Of a stretch of DNA of 64,000 nucleotides, positions 9,836 through 19,331 are shown one piece after another. The notes beneath the pieces were generated by a model. The model saw only the letters and a program-made list of their open reading frames with translations, made no database searches and was not told where the DNA came from. A program made the position numbers and the translations under genes. The DNA is from Sneathiella limimaris (lineage in GTDB: Bacteria > Pseudomonadota > Alphaproteobacteria > Sneathiellales > Sneathiellaceae): contig NZ_JABBYJ010000001.1 in assembly GCF_012932565.1 (NCBI RefSeq), forward strand, positions 1,364,001-1,428,000, read 5' to 3'. Position 1 is the first letter of the stretch. Each line of letters opens with the position of its first letter.

Positions 9836-10684
9836 ATGAAGATTAAACTTGGTATTTTTGTTCTACTTTTGGTGCTAGTCAGCGGTTTGGGACCGACCTC
9901 AACTGTTTCAGCGGACACCAGTTTTACAAGTGAATGGATTGAGACTGATGTCTCAAAAACCCGTTTGATAGCGGGTCAATATGCAGACGGTGAAAAGAAT
10001 ACTTTACTGCTGGGACTGCAGATAAAGTTGGCGGCGGGTTGGAAAACCTATTGGCGGAGCCCCGGCGATTCTGGCATCCCACCGAGGTTTAACTGGCAAG
10101 GGTCTGAAAATATCGAACGGGTTTCTGTAAAATGGCCTGTGCCGAGTGCTTTTGATAGTTTTGGTTATTTAACCTGGGGGTATGAAGACGAAGTTGTCCT
10201 GCCCCTGATCGTTAAGTTGAAGGACAGTGCCAATCCGGTTCAAGCGCGCCTGACAGTTGACTATGGTGTTTGCGAGAAAATCTGCATCCCACTGACCCAG
10301 GAATTTGCGTTGGAAATTCCGGCAGGAGCAAGTTCTGGTCTTGATCAATCTTTGCTGGCAACTGCATTTTTAGACAAAGCACCAACAAGCCTGAAGACTT
10401 CTGATCTGGTGACCCGGTTCGCTTTAAGTGAAGCGAAGAGTGGTCAGTTGCAATTACAGGTGACCTCAACCGTTCCATTAAAAGATCCGGTGTTGATTTT
10501 GGAGGGTGAGGATGGCGATTTCTTCACAATTGAGCAGACGAATATTGCGTCAGATCACAAACGTGCTGATTTTTTGATTAAGGCAGAAGTCGTTCGCAAG
10601 ACCCCCTCTTTGAGCGGAAGGTACCTGTTTGCAACGTTTTTTGACCATGGTTTTGCCGTAGAAGGCATCGCAAAAGTGAATTAA
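9836..10684 (+). CDS. Periplasmic DsbD alpha-domain-like protein
   Basis: The 282-residue protein starts with a signal peptide (about residues 1-26, ending TVSADTSF). The body has the DsbD N-terminal-domain pattern: LAAGWKTYWRSPGDSGIPPRF and VDYGVCEKICIPLTQEF. The two Cys in VCEKIC match the redox pair of that domain. It lacks the membrane and thioredoxin domains of full DsbD. It may accept electrons from a separate CcdA/ScsB-like partner not present here. The upstream sequence has no strong ribosome site before the ATG. Confidence 0.82.
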   Translation: MKIKLGIFVLLLVLVSGLGPTSTVSADTSFTSEWIETDVSKTRLIAGQYADGEKNTLLLGLQIKLAAGWKTYWRSPGDSGIPPRFNWQGSENIERVSVKWPVPSAFDSFGYLTWGYEDEVVLPLIVKLKDSANPVQARLTVDYGVCEKICIPLTQEFALEIPAGASSGLDQSLLATAFLDKAPTSLKTSDLVTRFALSEAKSGQLQLQVTSTVPLKDPVLILEGEDGDFFTIEQTNIASDHKRADFLIKAEVVRKTPSLSGRYLFATFFDHGFAVEGIAKVN

Positions 10685-10782
10685 GCGCGGTTCAAGCAGT
10701 TCTTGATTTTGAGAAGCGTATGCACAACTATAATCTCAGACCTAATAAATACTCCATTTGATATACGTACGGGGAACAGAAA

Positions 10783-11262
10783 ATGACAATCTCAATTGGC
10801 GACAAAATTCCAGCAGGGGAACTGATGGAAATGACTTCCAGCGGGCCGGCGAAAGTCTCTACTGCTGACGTTTTTGCTGGGAAGAAAGTGGCTCTTTTTG
10901 CAGTGCCAGGCGCCTTTACACCAACTTGCTCAGCCAAACATCTTCCAGGATTTGTTGAAAATCTGGATGCGTTGAAGTCAAAAGGCGTAGATGAAGTGAT
11001 TTGTCTGTCTGTAAATGATCCATTTGTTATGGCAGCTTGGGGTAAGGCTCAAGAGGCTGGTCAGGTTCGTATGATGGCAGACCCAGACGCTGCACTGACG
11101 AAAGCCATGAATGTGGAATTTGATGCGTCTGGTGCTGGACTTGGCGTTCGTTCACGTCGGTATTCCATGCTGGTGGATGATGGAACCGTAAGCCAGCTCA
11201 ACCTGGAAGAAACAGGTGGTTTCGAAGTATCTGATGCAAATACACTGCTTGGTCAACTCTAA
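10783..11262 (+). CDS. Peroxiredoxin, Prx5 type
   Basis: The 159-residue protein is a Prx5/redoxin-type thiol peroxidase that reduces H2O2 and organic hydroperoxides. The peroxidatic Cys49 sits in VPGAFTPTCSAKHLPGF, with the Pro/Thr/Cys constellation of the active site. No glutaredoxin domain is fused, so reduction probably uses glutathione or a separate thioredoxin system. Position next to rnhA is a common alphaproteobacterial arrangement. A hairpin terminator follows 24 bases after the stop. Confidence 0.95.
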   Translation: MTISIGDKIPAGELMEMTSSGPAKVSTADVFAGKKVALFAVPGAFTPTCSAKHLPGFVENLDALKSKGVDEVICLSVNDPFVMAAWGKAQEAGQVRMMADPDAALTKAMNVEFDASGAGLGVRSRRYSMLVDDGTVSQLNLEETGGFEVSDANTLLGQL

Positions 11263-11286
11263 GAGCTGCAGGCATTTTATGTATTG

Positions 11287-11316
11287 GGGGGAAGATCAGT
11301 CTTCCCCCTTTTTATT
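11287..11316. terminator. Bidirectional rho-independent terminator
   Basis: A perfect 9-bp stem (GGGGGAAGA / TCTTCCCCC) with a TCAG loop is followed on the plus strand by TTTTTATTTT. It ends the peroxiredoxin transcript and overlaps the end of the convergent rnhA gene. Confidence 0.9.
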
Positions 11317-11758
11317 TTGATTTAAAATCTTCCATCCCTTTATTAGCAAGCTCATCGGCCCGTTCATTTCCAGGATGGCCCGCATGCCCTTTGACCCAAT
11401 GCCAGTTAATCTTGTGACGATTGATAGCTGTATCCAGTTCTTCCCAAAGATCCTGATTTTTGACAGGCTTTTTCGCCGCCGTTTTCCAGCCGTTTTTCTT
11501 CCAGTTGGCCATCCATTTGGTAATGCCGTCGCGCACATAAGTGCTGTCGGTATAAAGCTCGACCGTGCTGGCCCGTTTCAACGCGTTGAGTGCGTTGATT
11601 GCAGCGCTTAACTCCATGCGATTATTGGTGGTTTCCGCTTCCCCGCCGAAAAGTTCTTTTTCTTTACCCTGATATTCCATCAAGGCGCCCCAACCACCAG
11701 GACCAGGGTTCCCGGAACAAGCTCCATCGGTATAAATCGTCACGCTTTTGTCAGTCAC
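11312..11758 (-). CDS. rnhA: Ribonuclease HI
   Basis: The 148-residue enzyme degrades RNA in RNA-DNA hybrids. The catalytic carboxylates are all visible: Asp11 ([11 protein letters not shown]), Glu49 (NNRMELSA), Asp71 (YTDSTYV) and Asp135 (NERADELA), plus His125 in VKGHAGH. It lies downstream of ispH and thrB, as in many alphaproteobacteria, but here cheZ sits between thrB and rnhA on the other strand. It therefore needs its own promoter in the 163-base gap before cheZ. Confidence 0.97.
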   Translation of the reverse strand: MTDKSVTIYTDGACSGNPGPGGWGALMEYQGKEKELFGGEAETTNNRMELSAAINALNALKRASTVELYTDSTYVRDGITKWMANWKKNGWKTAAKKPVKNQDLWEELDTAINRHKINWHWVKGHAGHPGNERADELANKGMEDFKSK

Positions 11759-11921
11759 TCTTGTCTCTTTTCAACGCTTGCTTTTGATTGTGAAGAACAG
11801 CTTATGCCAGATAAATCAAGCAACATCAATTTGTGACAAATTAACTTTATATTAGGCGCTCATAAGCAGAATGCGAATATAGACCTGTTTGGATTCTGTA
11901 TTTGGGAGCTCTCGAACTTAT

Positions 11922-12668
11922 ATGCAAAAAAAAATGTTTACCGCTGAATTGAAGCAAATGCAAAATGGTGGGGGCTTTGCAGCAACTCCGGCAGAAACAG
12001 GTGCCGGTATCAGTCAGGATCAATATAACGATATCATGGAGGCAATTCAGTCTCTGCGCCAGGATATTACGAGCGGTGTTGCTGTTCAGGAAGCAGCCGC
12101 GCCAGCGATCAACGAGGATTTACTTGAGCAGTTTCGCAAGGAGTTTGCAGAATCTCTTGAGCTTAAACGGGAACTGGAAGAGCTTTCTCGTGTCATTATG
12201 GAAACTCGTCGGGAAATTTCCTCGATTAATAGCCAGGATGAGGGACCAAAAATTCACGCAATGACTGACCAGTTGGATGCTGTTGTCGGTGATACTGAGA
12301 CTGCAACCAATGCCATTCTTGCCGCCGTTGAGACCATTGAGGATAAAAACGAGAGCCTTGAGCTTAACGCAACGGATCCTGAAGAGCTGGAAATTACCGA
12401 AGCTATTGGTAATGCCGTTATGAAGATATACGAAGCTTGTAACTTCCAGGACATTACTGGTCAGCGCATTTCAAAGGTTGTTGGAACCCTTAAATTTGTT
12501 GAAGATCGCATCGCTGCCATGATTGATATTCTGGGTGGGGAAGAACAGTTTGCAGCGCTTGAAGGAATCGCTCAAGACCTGCAAATGGACGGTGAGGTTG
12601 CCTTGAGCGGCCCAACACCTGAAGGTCATGAAATTACCCAGGCTGAAATTGACGCCCTTTTTGACTAG
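11922..12668 (+). CDS. cheZ: Chemotaxis phosphatase CheZ family protein
   Basis: The 248-residue protein is mostly charged helix and contains YEACNFQDITGQRISKVV. The FQDITGQ motif (Asp177, Gln181) matches the catalytic Asp/Gln pair of CheZ, which dephosphorylates CheY-P. It ends with the short acidic tail ITQAEIDALFD, similar to the CheY-binding C-terminal peptide of CheZ. I prefer ATG 11922, with GGAG 13 bases upstream, over an in-frame TTG at 11889. No other che operon gene adjoins it, apart from the MCP 3 kb away. A near CtrA-like TTAA-N7-TTAG lies at 11841-11855. Confidence 0.85.
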   Translation: MQKKMFTAELKQMQNGGGFAATPAETGAGISQDQYNDIMEAIQSLRQDITSGVAVQEAAAPAINEDLLEQFRKEFAESLELKRELEELSRVIMETRREISSINSQDEGPKIHAMTDQLDAVVGDTETATNAILAAVETIEDKNESLELNATDPEELEITEAIGNAVMKIYEACNFQDITGQRISKVVGTLKFVEDRIAAMIDILGGEEQFAALEGIAQDLQMDGEVALSGPTPEGHEITQAEIDALFD

Positions 12669-12677
12669 GGTCGCGGC

Positions 12678-13643
12678 TTAAAGCCCATAGGATGCAATGC
12701 TTTTTACATCCTGATGGAAGCGAATTTTTCGCAAATATTCTGAAGGGTCCTTGGGTTTGACAAGGGCCCCTTCAATTTGATTTATCCAATCATATAAACG
12801 GGTTAGATAAAAGCGCATGGCTGCTCCCCGACAAAGAAGGGGCAGCATATCTAATTCTGTCTGACTTAAATCGCGCCGTGCAGAATAAGACTGAAGAAGT
12901 TTGCGGGCTTTTGTAATATTGAAGCTATGATCAGTTTCAAAACACCAGGCGTTAAGACAGATGGCAATGTCGTATGCGAGAAAGTCATTACAGGCGAAAT
13001 AATAATCGATGACACCGCTCACCTTGCCGCCCAGGAAAAAGATATTATCGGGAAACAGGTCTGCGTGAATAACGCCTGATGGTAAATCAGTCGGCCAATT
13101 TGCGGCGAGGTAATCCAGTTCACGTTGAATTTCCTGCCGTTCATCATCGAGAAGAATGCCATCAGTCGCTGAGGCGATGCTGTTATCGAAAAGCTCCTGC
13201 CAACTGGACTGGTTCAGCGAGTTGTCCCGGCTCAGCTTGAAACTGGCGGCGCTTTGATGCAGATCAGCCAGACTGTCACCCAGTAGGCCACAATGTTCGG
13301 GCGTGATCCGCTTGATGGAGCGACCTTCGAGAAATTCAATAATGGCTGCCGGGCGGCCAGCCACCTGTGTCAGAGATGATCCTGTCTTGTCGGAAATCGG
13401 CCTAGGAGAGACATATCCGTGCGTGGCCAGATGGTCCATCAACCCCAAAAAGAAGGGAAGATCATCTGCATTGACGCGTTTTTCATAGAGGGTCAGGATA
13501 TAAAATCCTTTTTCCGTATGCAGGAGGAAATTGGAATTCTCAACGCCTTCGGCGATCCCTTTGCAGGACAGCAATTCACCTAGATCGTACTGCTCTAGTA
13601 ACTGATCCAGTTCATCATCTGAAATTTCTGTATAGACCGCCAC
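12678..13643 (-). CDS. thrB: Homoserine kinase (ChoK-like ThrB)
   Basis: The 321-residue protein is the choline-kinase-fold homoserine kinase of proteobacteria, not the GHMP type. It phosphorylates homoserine to give the ThrC substrate. Visible motifs are GVENSNFLLHTEKGFYILTLYE near the start, the Brenner motif VIHADLFPDNIFF, and the metal-binding GVIDYYFACNDFLAYDIAI. The start is GTG with GAGAGG 7 bases upstream. It follows ispH by 30 bases and is likely co-transcribed. Confidence 0.95.
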   Translation of the reverse strand: MAVYTEISDDELDQLLEQYDLGELLSCKGIAEGVENSNFLLHTEKGFYILTLYEKRVNADDLPFFLGLMDHLATHGYVSPRPISDKTGSSLTQVAGRPAAIIEFLEGRSIKRITPEHCGLLGDSLADLHQSAASFKLSRDNSLNQSSWQELFDNSIASATDGILLDDERQEIQRELDYLAANWPTDLPSGVIHADLFPDNIFFLGGKVSGVIDYYFACNDFLAYDIAICLNAWCFETDHSFNITKARKLLQSYSARRDLSQTELDMLPLLCRGAAMRFYLTRLYDWINQIEGALVKPKDPSEYLRKIRFHQDVKSIASYGL

Positions 13644-13673
13644 GGTTTCGCCTCTCCCCCTGAAAGACCGGGA

Positions 13674-14627
13674 TTAATTTTCCAGAACGCGGGGCAGCTT
13701 GAAGGTCACATTCTCCTCGCTGGTAACCACTTCCTCGATGGATACTGTAAATCGTTTTGAGAATGCCTCAATGACTTCTTCAACCAATGTTTCTGGGGCT
13801 GAGGCACCAGCGGTAATGCCAATTACATTGCATCCCTCCAGAAGGTCCCAGGGAATATCGGCAGCCCGTTGCACAAGACTGACCCGCTCACACCCATTTT
13901 TCTTGGCCACCTCAACCAATCGCATGGAATTTGATGAGTTGGGTGCCCCGATGACCAGCATGCCGTCACATTTTTCTGCAAGCTTTTTGGCGGCCGCTTG
14001 CCGGTTTGTGGTGGCGTAGCAGATATCCTCCTTTTTAGGGGAGGCAATGTCAGGAAACTTTTCCCGCAGTTTTTCGACAATATCTTTTGTTTCATCTACG
14101 GAAAGGGTTGTCTGTGTCAAATACGCAAGTTGGGCGCCTGGCTGGCGCGGCTCAAAACTGGCAGCATCTTCGACAGTTTCAACCAGTGAGATGCGACCTT
14201 CTTCGAGCTGACCCATGGTGCCGATGACTTCCGGGTGTCCTTTATGTCCGATGAGGATCAATTCCATTCCATCCTTGTCGTGGCGTTCAGCTTCCCGGTG
14301 AACTTTGCTGACCAGTGGACAGGTCGCATCGATATAGAACATCTGCCGGCTTTCGGCTTCTGCCGGGACAGATTTTGCCACACCGTGAGCAGAAAAGATA
14401 ACGGGCGCGTCTTTGGGAACTTCGTTCAGCTCATCAACAAAAACGGCGCCTTTTTGCTCAAGATTTTCCACTACGTAGCGGTTATGAACGATCTCATGAC
14501 GGACGTAGACGGGAGCCCCGTATTTTTCCAGTGTTTTTTCAACAATCTGGATTGCCCGGTCTACGCCGGCACAGAACCCACGAGGGGCCGCTAGAAGAAG
14601 CTTTTTTTCCGGTACTGACATGTTCAC
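13674..14627 (-). CDS. ispH: 4-hydroxy-3-methylbut-2-enyl diphosphate reductase
   Basis: The 317-residue enzyme catalyses the last step of the MEP isoprenoid pathway, making IPP and DMAPP. It is an iron-sulfur protein. Conserved features include [13 protein letters not shown] (cluster Cys19), [23 protein letters not shown] (second Cys) and GAPNSSNS with TAGASAPE. IspE of the same pathway is encoded at 44.2 kb. The start is GTG 14627 or the ATG two codons inside; no strong ribosome site decides. The 193-base region upstream is shared with a divergent lipoprotein gene. Confidence 0.97.
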   Translation of the reverse strand: MNMSVPEKKLLLAAPRGFCAGVDRAIQIVEKTLEKYGAPVYVRHEIVHNRYVVENLEQKGAVFVDELNEVPKDAPVIFSAHGVAKSVPAEAESRQMFYIDATCPLVSKVHREAERHDKDGMELILIGHKGHPEVIGTMGQLEEGRISLVETVEDAASFEPRQPGAQLAYLTQTTLSVDETKDIVEKLREKFPDIASPKKEDICYATTNRQAAAKKLAEKCDGMLVIGAPNSSNSMRLVEVAKKNGCERVSLVQRAADIPWDLLEGCNVIGITAGASAPETLVEEVIEAFSKRFTVSIEEVVTSEENVTFKLPRVLEN

Positions 14628-14820
14628 AAAACCTGGGTTGTTCCCAAAAATGCAACGGTAGATGGTTCTATCTGCGACTTTGGCAAGAGCCGGGTTGCTA
14701 AATAAATGAGACCATCCTAAATTCGGCGAATTAGTATATCAAAACCCCGATGATTACCAGTGTTGTCACATAAATCAGATCAAGGGGCAACCATCAGATG
14801 AAAGGGCAGATCAACCTGTC

Positions 14821-15372
14821 ATGAAAAAGACGCTCAGAACATTTGCTGTCCTGATGGGACCTTTGTTTGTATCAGCCTGTGGGGGCAATTTTTCGACAGA
14901 CCTGTTTGGGTCAGATCAAGCACCTCTGCCATGTCCGAATGTGACCGTTTTGCCAGGTGCGGAAAATATTACTATTTTCAGAGAAGGCCCCGGGCGAGAC
15001 CTGGTAGACGTTACCTTTGAGGGTGTGATCGAGCCTATTGGTGGTGAATGCGTTTATGAAGATGATGATGCGCTAGTTGTTGCTGAACTGCTGTTGCAGG
15101 TCTCTGTCGTGAAAGGACCCGCGGCGAATACGGAAACACCAACTGTTCCTTTCTTTGTGGCGATTGCCGATCGCGACAAGAAAGTTCTTAGTAAGAAGGT
15201 ATTCGATACGACTATTCAAATTCCAGCGGGCCAGAAGCGCGGTGCGGTTCAGGAAGAAATGATCCAGCGGATCCCGATCTTGAGCGGCCGCACAGGTGCG
15301 GACTATGCCATTGTAATTGGGTTCCAGTTATCAGGTGAACAGCTGGAATATAACCGGAAGACAATCCGCTAA
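14821..15372 (+). CDS. Predicted lipoprotein of unknown function
   Basis: The 183-residue protein has a lipoprotein signal with lipobox FVSAC (Cys20) followed by GG, so it is probably anchored to the outer membrane. The mature part is beta-rich with no catalytic motif that I recognise. Alphaproteobacteria carry similar uncharacterised lipoproteins. It stands alone between a divergent promoter region and a strong terminator. No function is assigned. Confidence 0.8.
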   Translation: MKKTLRTFAVLMGPLFVSACGGNFSTDLFGSDQAPLPCPNVTVLPGAENITIFREGPGRDLVDVTFEGVIEPIGGECVYEDDDALVVAELLLQVSVVKGPAANTETPTVPFFVAIADRDKKVLSKKVFDTTIQIPAGQKRGAVQEEMIQRIPILSGRTGADYAIVIGFQLSGEQLEYNRKTIR

Positions 15373-15391
15373 GACTTATTCATTAAGCAAT

Positions 15392-15420
15392 AAAAAACCC
15401 GCCTTTCGGCGGGTTTTTTT
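15392..15420. terminator. Rho-independent terminator
   Basis: The stem AACCCGCC / GGCGGGTT with loop TTTC is flanked by A and T runs on both sides. It can end the lipoprotein transcript on the plus strand and the MCP transcript on the minus strand. Confidence 0.92.
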
Positions 15421-15438
15421 GCTGTTGGTTTGGCTCTA

Positions 15439-16755
15439 TCAAACGACTTTTCGAACCTGAGAGAGGAAGCCTGCCACATTGTGTTCCAGCTCTTCGGATT
15501 TGTTCTGAAGGCCTGTGGCTTCCTGTAACAAGGCATTGCTAGTGGACGATGTCTGATCTGCTGAACTTTCGACACTTGCAATATTCTGGGAGACTTCCTC
15601 AGTGTTGTTGGAAGCGCTCAGAACGCTTTGTGAAATTTCCCTCGTTGCAGTGCTTTGCTCATCAACCGCGGTGGCAATGGTCTGAACCGCGTTGTTGATG
15701 TCTTCGATAGATGCGTTGATTGTATCCATGGATTGAACCGCATCAGTGGTCGCTGCCTGAATGTCAACGATCTGGCGACTGATGTCTTCTGTCGCTTTAG
15801 CTGTCTGGTTCGCCAGGTTTTTCACTTCATTGGCAACAACGGCGAAGCCTTTGCCGGCATCACCTGCACGAGCAGCCTCAATTGTCGCATTCAGTGCGAG
15901 AAGGTTAGTCTGGCTGGCGATATCTTCAATCAGTTTGACCACTTCACCGATAGACTGGGCAGCATCAGCAAGGCCTTTAATCTTGATATTGCCGCTTTGC
16001 GCTGTTTCACGTGCAGTATTGGTATTGTTCATGGAATGCTGGATCTGGCGGCCGATTTCCTGAATGGAGGCTGCCATTTCTTCTGCAGAACTTGCCACTG
16101 TCTGTACCGCTTGAGAAGCACTATGGGCCGCAGTGCTAACCCGTTTTGCCTGATCCGCAGTGCTACCCGCATTATCTGAAAGGTTGTGGGCAGATCCTTG
16201 AACGGTTCTTGAGCTTTCTGAGATTGCATGTGCAACAGAACCAATTTGTTGTTCGAACTGCAGGATAACTGTCTCGAACTGTTTGGTTCGCTCATCGAAA
16301 GACGTTGTGCAGGCGTTGATCCGGTTAGCTGTTTTCTTGAAAGATCCGGACATATCGAATTCAAGGATTTTCCGGTAGTATTTCTGGTCAACTACATGCT
16401 GCATGGAGGCTTCAGCCTCGCGCATGAAGGCGTCAATGCGGTCTACCAGTTCGTTGACAGACCACTGCAAGTTGGCGAGTGGGCCACTCGGATCAATATT
16501 AAGGATCCGGGCCTCAAAATTCCCCTCGGATATAGTTTTGCAGACCTCTGCGGTTCTGGAAAGTTCCTCAAGTATGCTGCCGGTACCAGATGCGACTGCG
16601 GAAGTGGCATCATAGTCAGACGCTCTTGATTCCAGCATAAGAAGCATATTGTCCCGCTCTTTGGCAGCTTTAACAGCTTTAGAGCGATAGAACAGGGCGA
16701 CCCCTGCTGGGATTAGGAAGGCAATAACGATTAGGGCAATTGTAGTAATAGTCAT
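15439..16755 (-). CDS. Methyl-accepting chemotaxis protein, single-helix, no periplasmic domain
   Basis: The 438-residue receptor has one N-terminal helix (about residues 5-24) and then a long cytoplasmic part. The signalling hairpin tip reads [39 protein letters not shown], the MCP signature that contacts CheA/CheW. There is no periplasmic ligand domain, so the sensor input must be cytoplasmic. The PAS protein encoded 77 bases upstream on the same strand is the obvious candidate. Together they resemble an Aer receptor split in two. Confidence 0.93.
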   Translation of the reverse strand: MTITTIALIVIAFLIPAGVALFYRSKAVKAAKERDNMLLMLESRASDYDATSAVASGTGSILEELSRTAEVCKTISEGNFEARILNIDPSGPLANLQWSVNELVDRIDAFMREAEASMQHVVDQKYYRKILEFDMSGSFKKTANRINACTTSFDERTKQFETVILQFEQQIGSVAHAISESSRTVQGSAHNLSDNAGSTADQAKRVSTAAHSASQAVQTVASSAEEMAASIQEIGRQIQHSMNNTNTARETAQSGNIKIKGLADAAQSIGEVVKLIEDIASQTNLLALNATIEAARAGDAGKGFAVVANEVKNLANQTAKATEDISRQIVDIQAATTDAVQSMDTINASIEDINNAVQTIATAVDEQSTATREISQSVLSASNNTEEVSQNIASVESSADQTSSTSNALLQEATGLQNKSEELEHNVAGFLSQVRKVV

Positions 16756-16832
16756 GTCGGTAACAGTCTTTCAAAGTCCAATGGAAACTTGTCTTGGGTT
16801 GATCATATGATCTGCTTCAAGAAAGCCGGCTC

Positions 16833-17408
16833 CTATAAAGAGAAGATCCAGCGGTCGTAGTTTCCTCCTTTTTCGGCGATGAAAGCTTTGAGGACCTCCA
16901 TGCTGTCAGCCAGTCCCTGCTTTGGGGAACTGGCAGCATTCTCAACTTGTTTCAGTTGTGCATAAACTGGGGCAATGACATTCTTTACAACCTCTGGGTT
17001 CACAGCCCGTCGGTTTGAATGATATCCAAGGACATTTCCACTTTCGTCCATGGACGGGGTGACATGTGCCAACACCCAATAATGATCGCCTTCTTTACAA
17101 AGATTGATCACGTAGGCGAACACCTCGTTCCCGGACTTTAACCGATCCCAGAGAAACTGAAATATAGAGCGAGGCATATCCGGGTGCCGGATACAGTTAT
17201 GCTGAACCCCAAGGACTTCGTCCTCACTATATCCTGAAATTTCAAGGAACTGCTTGTTAGCATAAGTGATTTTACCGGTCAGATCTGTCTTACTGACGAT
17301 AATTTCTTTTGTATGAAGAACTCTTTCGGTTCCTGTGGGGGTGACTGAGGGTCTCATTAAATGGCACCGTAGATTTGTTTTACTGTGGAGGTATATATCG
17401 TTTGACAT
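16833..17408 (-). CDS. Aer-like PAS domain protein (free-standing)
   Basis: The 191-residue protein has one PAS domain resembling the aerotaxis sensor Aer: IIVSKTDLTGKITYANKQFLEISGYSEDEV, then HNCIRHPDMPRSIFQFLW and the YWVLAHVTPS strand. The NxIRHPDMP block is the FAD-pocket region in Aer-type PAS domains. No membrane helix, HAMP or signalling domain is present; the MCP gene follows directly. An alternative start at 17357 (MRPSVTPTGTERVL) gives 174 residues. Cofactor binding is inferred, not shown. Confidence 0.85.
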   Translation of the reverse strand: MSNDIYLHSKTNLRCHLMRPSVTPTGTERVLHTKEIIVSKTDLTGKITYANKQFLEISGYSEDEVLGVQHNCIRHPDMPRSIFQFLWDRLKSGNEVFAYVINLCKEGDHYWVLAHVTPSMDESGNVLGYHSNRRAVNPEVVKNVIAPVYAQLKQVENAASSPKQGLADSMEVLKAFIAEKGGNYDRWIFSL

Positions 17409-17530
17409 GCATCATTACTGAAATTGGTTAATACAAAGTAAGCGCTAGACCGAGATTCAAAACAAACGAAGAAAAAGCACAGTATTAATTAACCTAGGGC
17501 AGTAAATCGAAACATTGACCCTAAAGATGT

Positions 17531-17558
17531 TTGACAGAAAGGAAAGCATGCCTATGAT
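17531..17558 (+). promoter_or_regulatory. Sigma-70-type promoter of the glycine cleavage operon
   Basis: TTGACA (17531-17536), a 16-base spacer and TATGAT (17553-17558) lie just before the riboswitch. A transcript start near 17565 would put the whole tandem aptamer in the leader. Confidence 0.7.
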
Positions 17559-17581
17559 CTTTCCTCATTCATACAGAAGAT

Positions 17582-17760
17582 CCCTGCGGGAGAGTCAGGT
17601 TAGCCTGACGCCGAAGGAGCAACCGCCCCGGAAACTCTCAGGCACCCGGACCGCAGGGGGATGAAACTCTGGAAAGCAGATCGAGTAATCGATTTCACCG
17701 AAGGGGTAAGCAGGATCCTCTAGATTCTGTCAAATCTCTCAGGTCCATAAGACAGAGGGG
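17582..17760 (+). ncRNA. Tandem glycine riboswitch
   Basis: Two glycine aptamers lie in series. Aptamer 1 (about 17582-17659) is closed by CCCTGCGG / CCGCAGGG and holds GGGAGAG, CCGAAGGAGCAA and AACTCTCAGGCACC. Aptamer 2 (about 17667-17757) is closed by CTCTG / CAGAG and holds CACCGAAGGGG and AATCTCTCAGGTCC. The short linker between them is typical. The region 17761-17817 before gcvT can form GGAG-loop-CTCC (17783-17798) close to the start, which suggests translational or attenuation control. Known glycine riboswitches before gcv operons switch expression on with glycine. Confidence 0.95.
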
Positions 17761-17817
17761 GTGTTCCTGCAGCAGTTTTGCGGGAGCTTTTAGACTCCTT
17801 TGCGGACTGAGAGAGAG

Positions 17818-18930
17818 ATGGGCGACATTTCTGAAATAAAACAAACTATTCTCCATGACTTGCACTTGGAATTGGGTGCAAAAATGGTTCCGTTTGCCGG
17901 TTATGATATGCCGGTTCAGTATTCTGATGGCATTATGAAAGAGCATCTGCAGACCCGCGAATCTGCCGGACTGTTTGATGTCTCCCATATGGGCCAGGTT
18001 GTTATCCGCGGTGATGATCCCGCTGCCGCTATTGAGAAACTGGTTCCAGGCGATATCCAGTCCCTGAAAGATGGGGAAATGCGATACAGCTTCCTGACGA
18101 ACGAAGCAGGCGGTATCCTTGACGATCTGATCATCACTCGCCGAAGTGCGCGAGAGCTATTTGTCGTGGTGAACGCTGCGTGTAAGGATCAGGATATTGC
18201 GCATTTCAAATCAGCTCTTTCCGGTGAGGTCACTGTTGAGGTGCTGGAAGATCGGGCTCTGGTTGCCTTGCAGGGACCTAAAGCTGCCGAAGTGCTGGCC
18301 CGCTACAATCCAGATGTCGCAACGATGCCGTTCATGACCTACCAGGAAATGGAAATTGGGGGCTTCCCTTGCTTTGTAACCCGGTCCGGCTATACGGGCG
18401 AAGATGGATACGAAATTTCAATTCCGAATGCCGCTGCTGATGTGCTCTGTCGGAAATTGTTGAGCGAAACTGAAGTTGCTCCGATCGGATTGGGCGCTCG
18501 GGACAGCTTGCGTTTAGAGGCGGGGCTATGCCTTTACGGTCATGACCTGACAACTGAAACAACACCTGTATCTGCAGGGCTCCTCTGGGCGATCGGGAAA
18601 CGGCGCCGCGAAGAGGGGGGCTTTCCAGGAGCTGACATTATTTTGGCAGAAATTGCCAATAAGCCGAAAATGAAGCGTGTCGGGATCTTGCCAGAAGGTC
18701 GAGCCCCTGCTCGGGAGCATACTGAGATTGCTGACCTGGACGGCAATGTGATCGGAGAGGTGACCTCAGGCGGTTTTGCACCAAGTCTGCAGGCCCCCAT
18801 CGCCATGGGATATGTTCCGCTGGAACTGTCGTCTGTGGGAACTGAAATTCAATTGATCGTCCGCGGGAAGCCAAGGGCGGCAAAAGTTGTTAAAATGCCA
18901 TTTGTTGAGCAACGTTATTATCGCGGCTGA
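17818..18930 (+). CDS. gcvT: Glycine cleavage system T protein (aminomethyltransferase)
   Basis: The 370-residue protein transfers the methylene group from lipoyl-H protein to tetrahydrofolate, releasing ammonia. Family features are GAKMVPFAGYDMPVQY, SAGLFDVSHMGQ, FVTRSGYTGEDGYEIS and the RDSLRLEAGLCLYGHDL block. I use ATG 17818, preceded by GAGAGAG, not an in-frame TTG at 17800. The gene lies directly behind a tandem glycine riboswitch, so glycine availability should control the operon. Confidence 0.97.
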   Translation: MGDISEIKQTILHDLHLELGAKMVPFAGYDMPVQYSDGIMKEHLQTRESAGLFDVSHMGQVVIRGDDPAAAIEKLVPGDIQSLKDGEMRYSFLTNEAGGILDDLIITRRSARELFVVVNAACKDQDIAHFKSALSGEVTVEVLEDRALVALQGPKAAEVLARYNPDVATMPFMTYQEMEIGGFPCFVTRSGYTGEDGYEISIPNAAADVLCRKLLSETEVAPIGLGARDSLRLEAGLCLYGHDLTTETTPVSAGLLWAIGKRRREEGGFPGADIILAEIANKPKMKRVGILPEGRAPAREHTEIADLDGNVIGEVTSGGFAPSLQAPIAMGYVPLELSSVGTEIQLIVRGKPRAAKVVKMPFVEQRYYRG

Positions 18931-18956
18931 GGGCCGGTTTTTAGGGGAAAAGAGTA

Positions 18957-19331
18957 ATGAGCATCAAATATACCAAAGATCATGAATGGGTAACCGTTGA
19001 CGGCGATGTCGCAACTATCGGCATTAGCGTCTATGCACAGGAACAGCTTGGCGACGTTGTCTTCGTTGAAGTGCCTGAAATGGATCAATCTCTTGGTAAA
19101 TCTGACAGCCTGGCTGTTGTTGAAAGCGTGAAAGCGGCTTCAGACGTCTACACACCGGTGAGCGGTGAAGTGGTTGAGGTCAATTCCGAGCTTGAAGACA
19201 ACCCGTCTCTTGTCAATGAAGATGCAGAAGGCAGCGGTTGGTTCGCAAAGCTTAAAATCTCCGATGCCGGAGAGCTGGACGAGCTGATGAGTGCCGATGA
19301 GTATAAAGAATATGTGGAAGGTCTTGGCTAA
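18957..19331 (+). CDS. gcvH: Glycine cleavage system H protein
   Basis: The 124-residue lipoyl carrier shuttles the aminomethyl intermediate between P and T proteins. The lipoylated lysine lies in [14 protein letters not shown], the canonical ESVKA motif. The C-terminal [23 protein letters not shown] is typical. It follows gcvT by 26 bases with GGGGAAAAGAG upstream. It ends TAATG, overlapping gcvPA by one base. Confidence 0.97.
   Translation: MSIKYTKDHEWVTVDGDVATIGISVYAQEQLGDVVFVEVPEMDQSLGKSDSLAVVESVKAASDVYTPVSGEVVEVNSELEDNPSLVNEDAEGSGWFAKLKISDAGELDELMSADEYKEYVEGLG

Noticed and set aside
11841-11855. CtrA box before cheZ (TTAA-N7-TTAG)
   Set aside because: The last base deviates from the consensus, so it is noted only as weak support.
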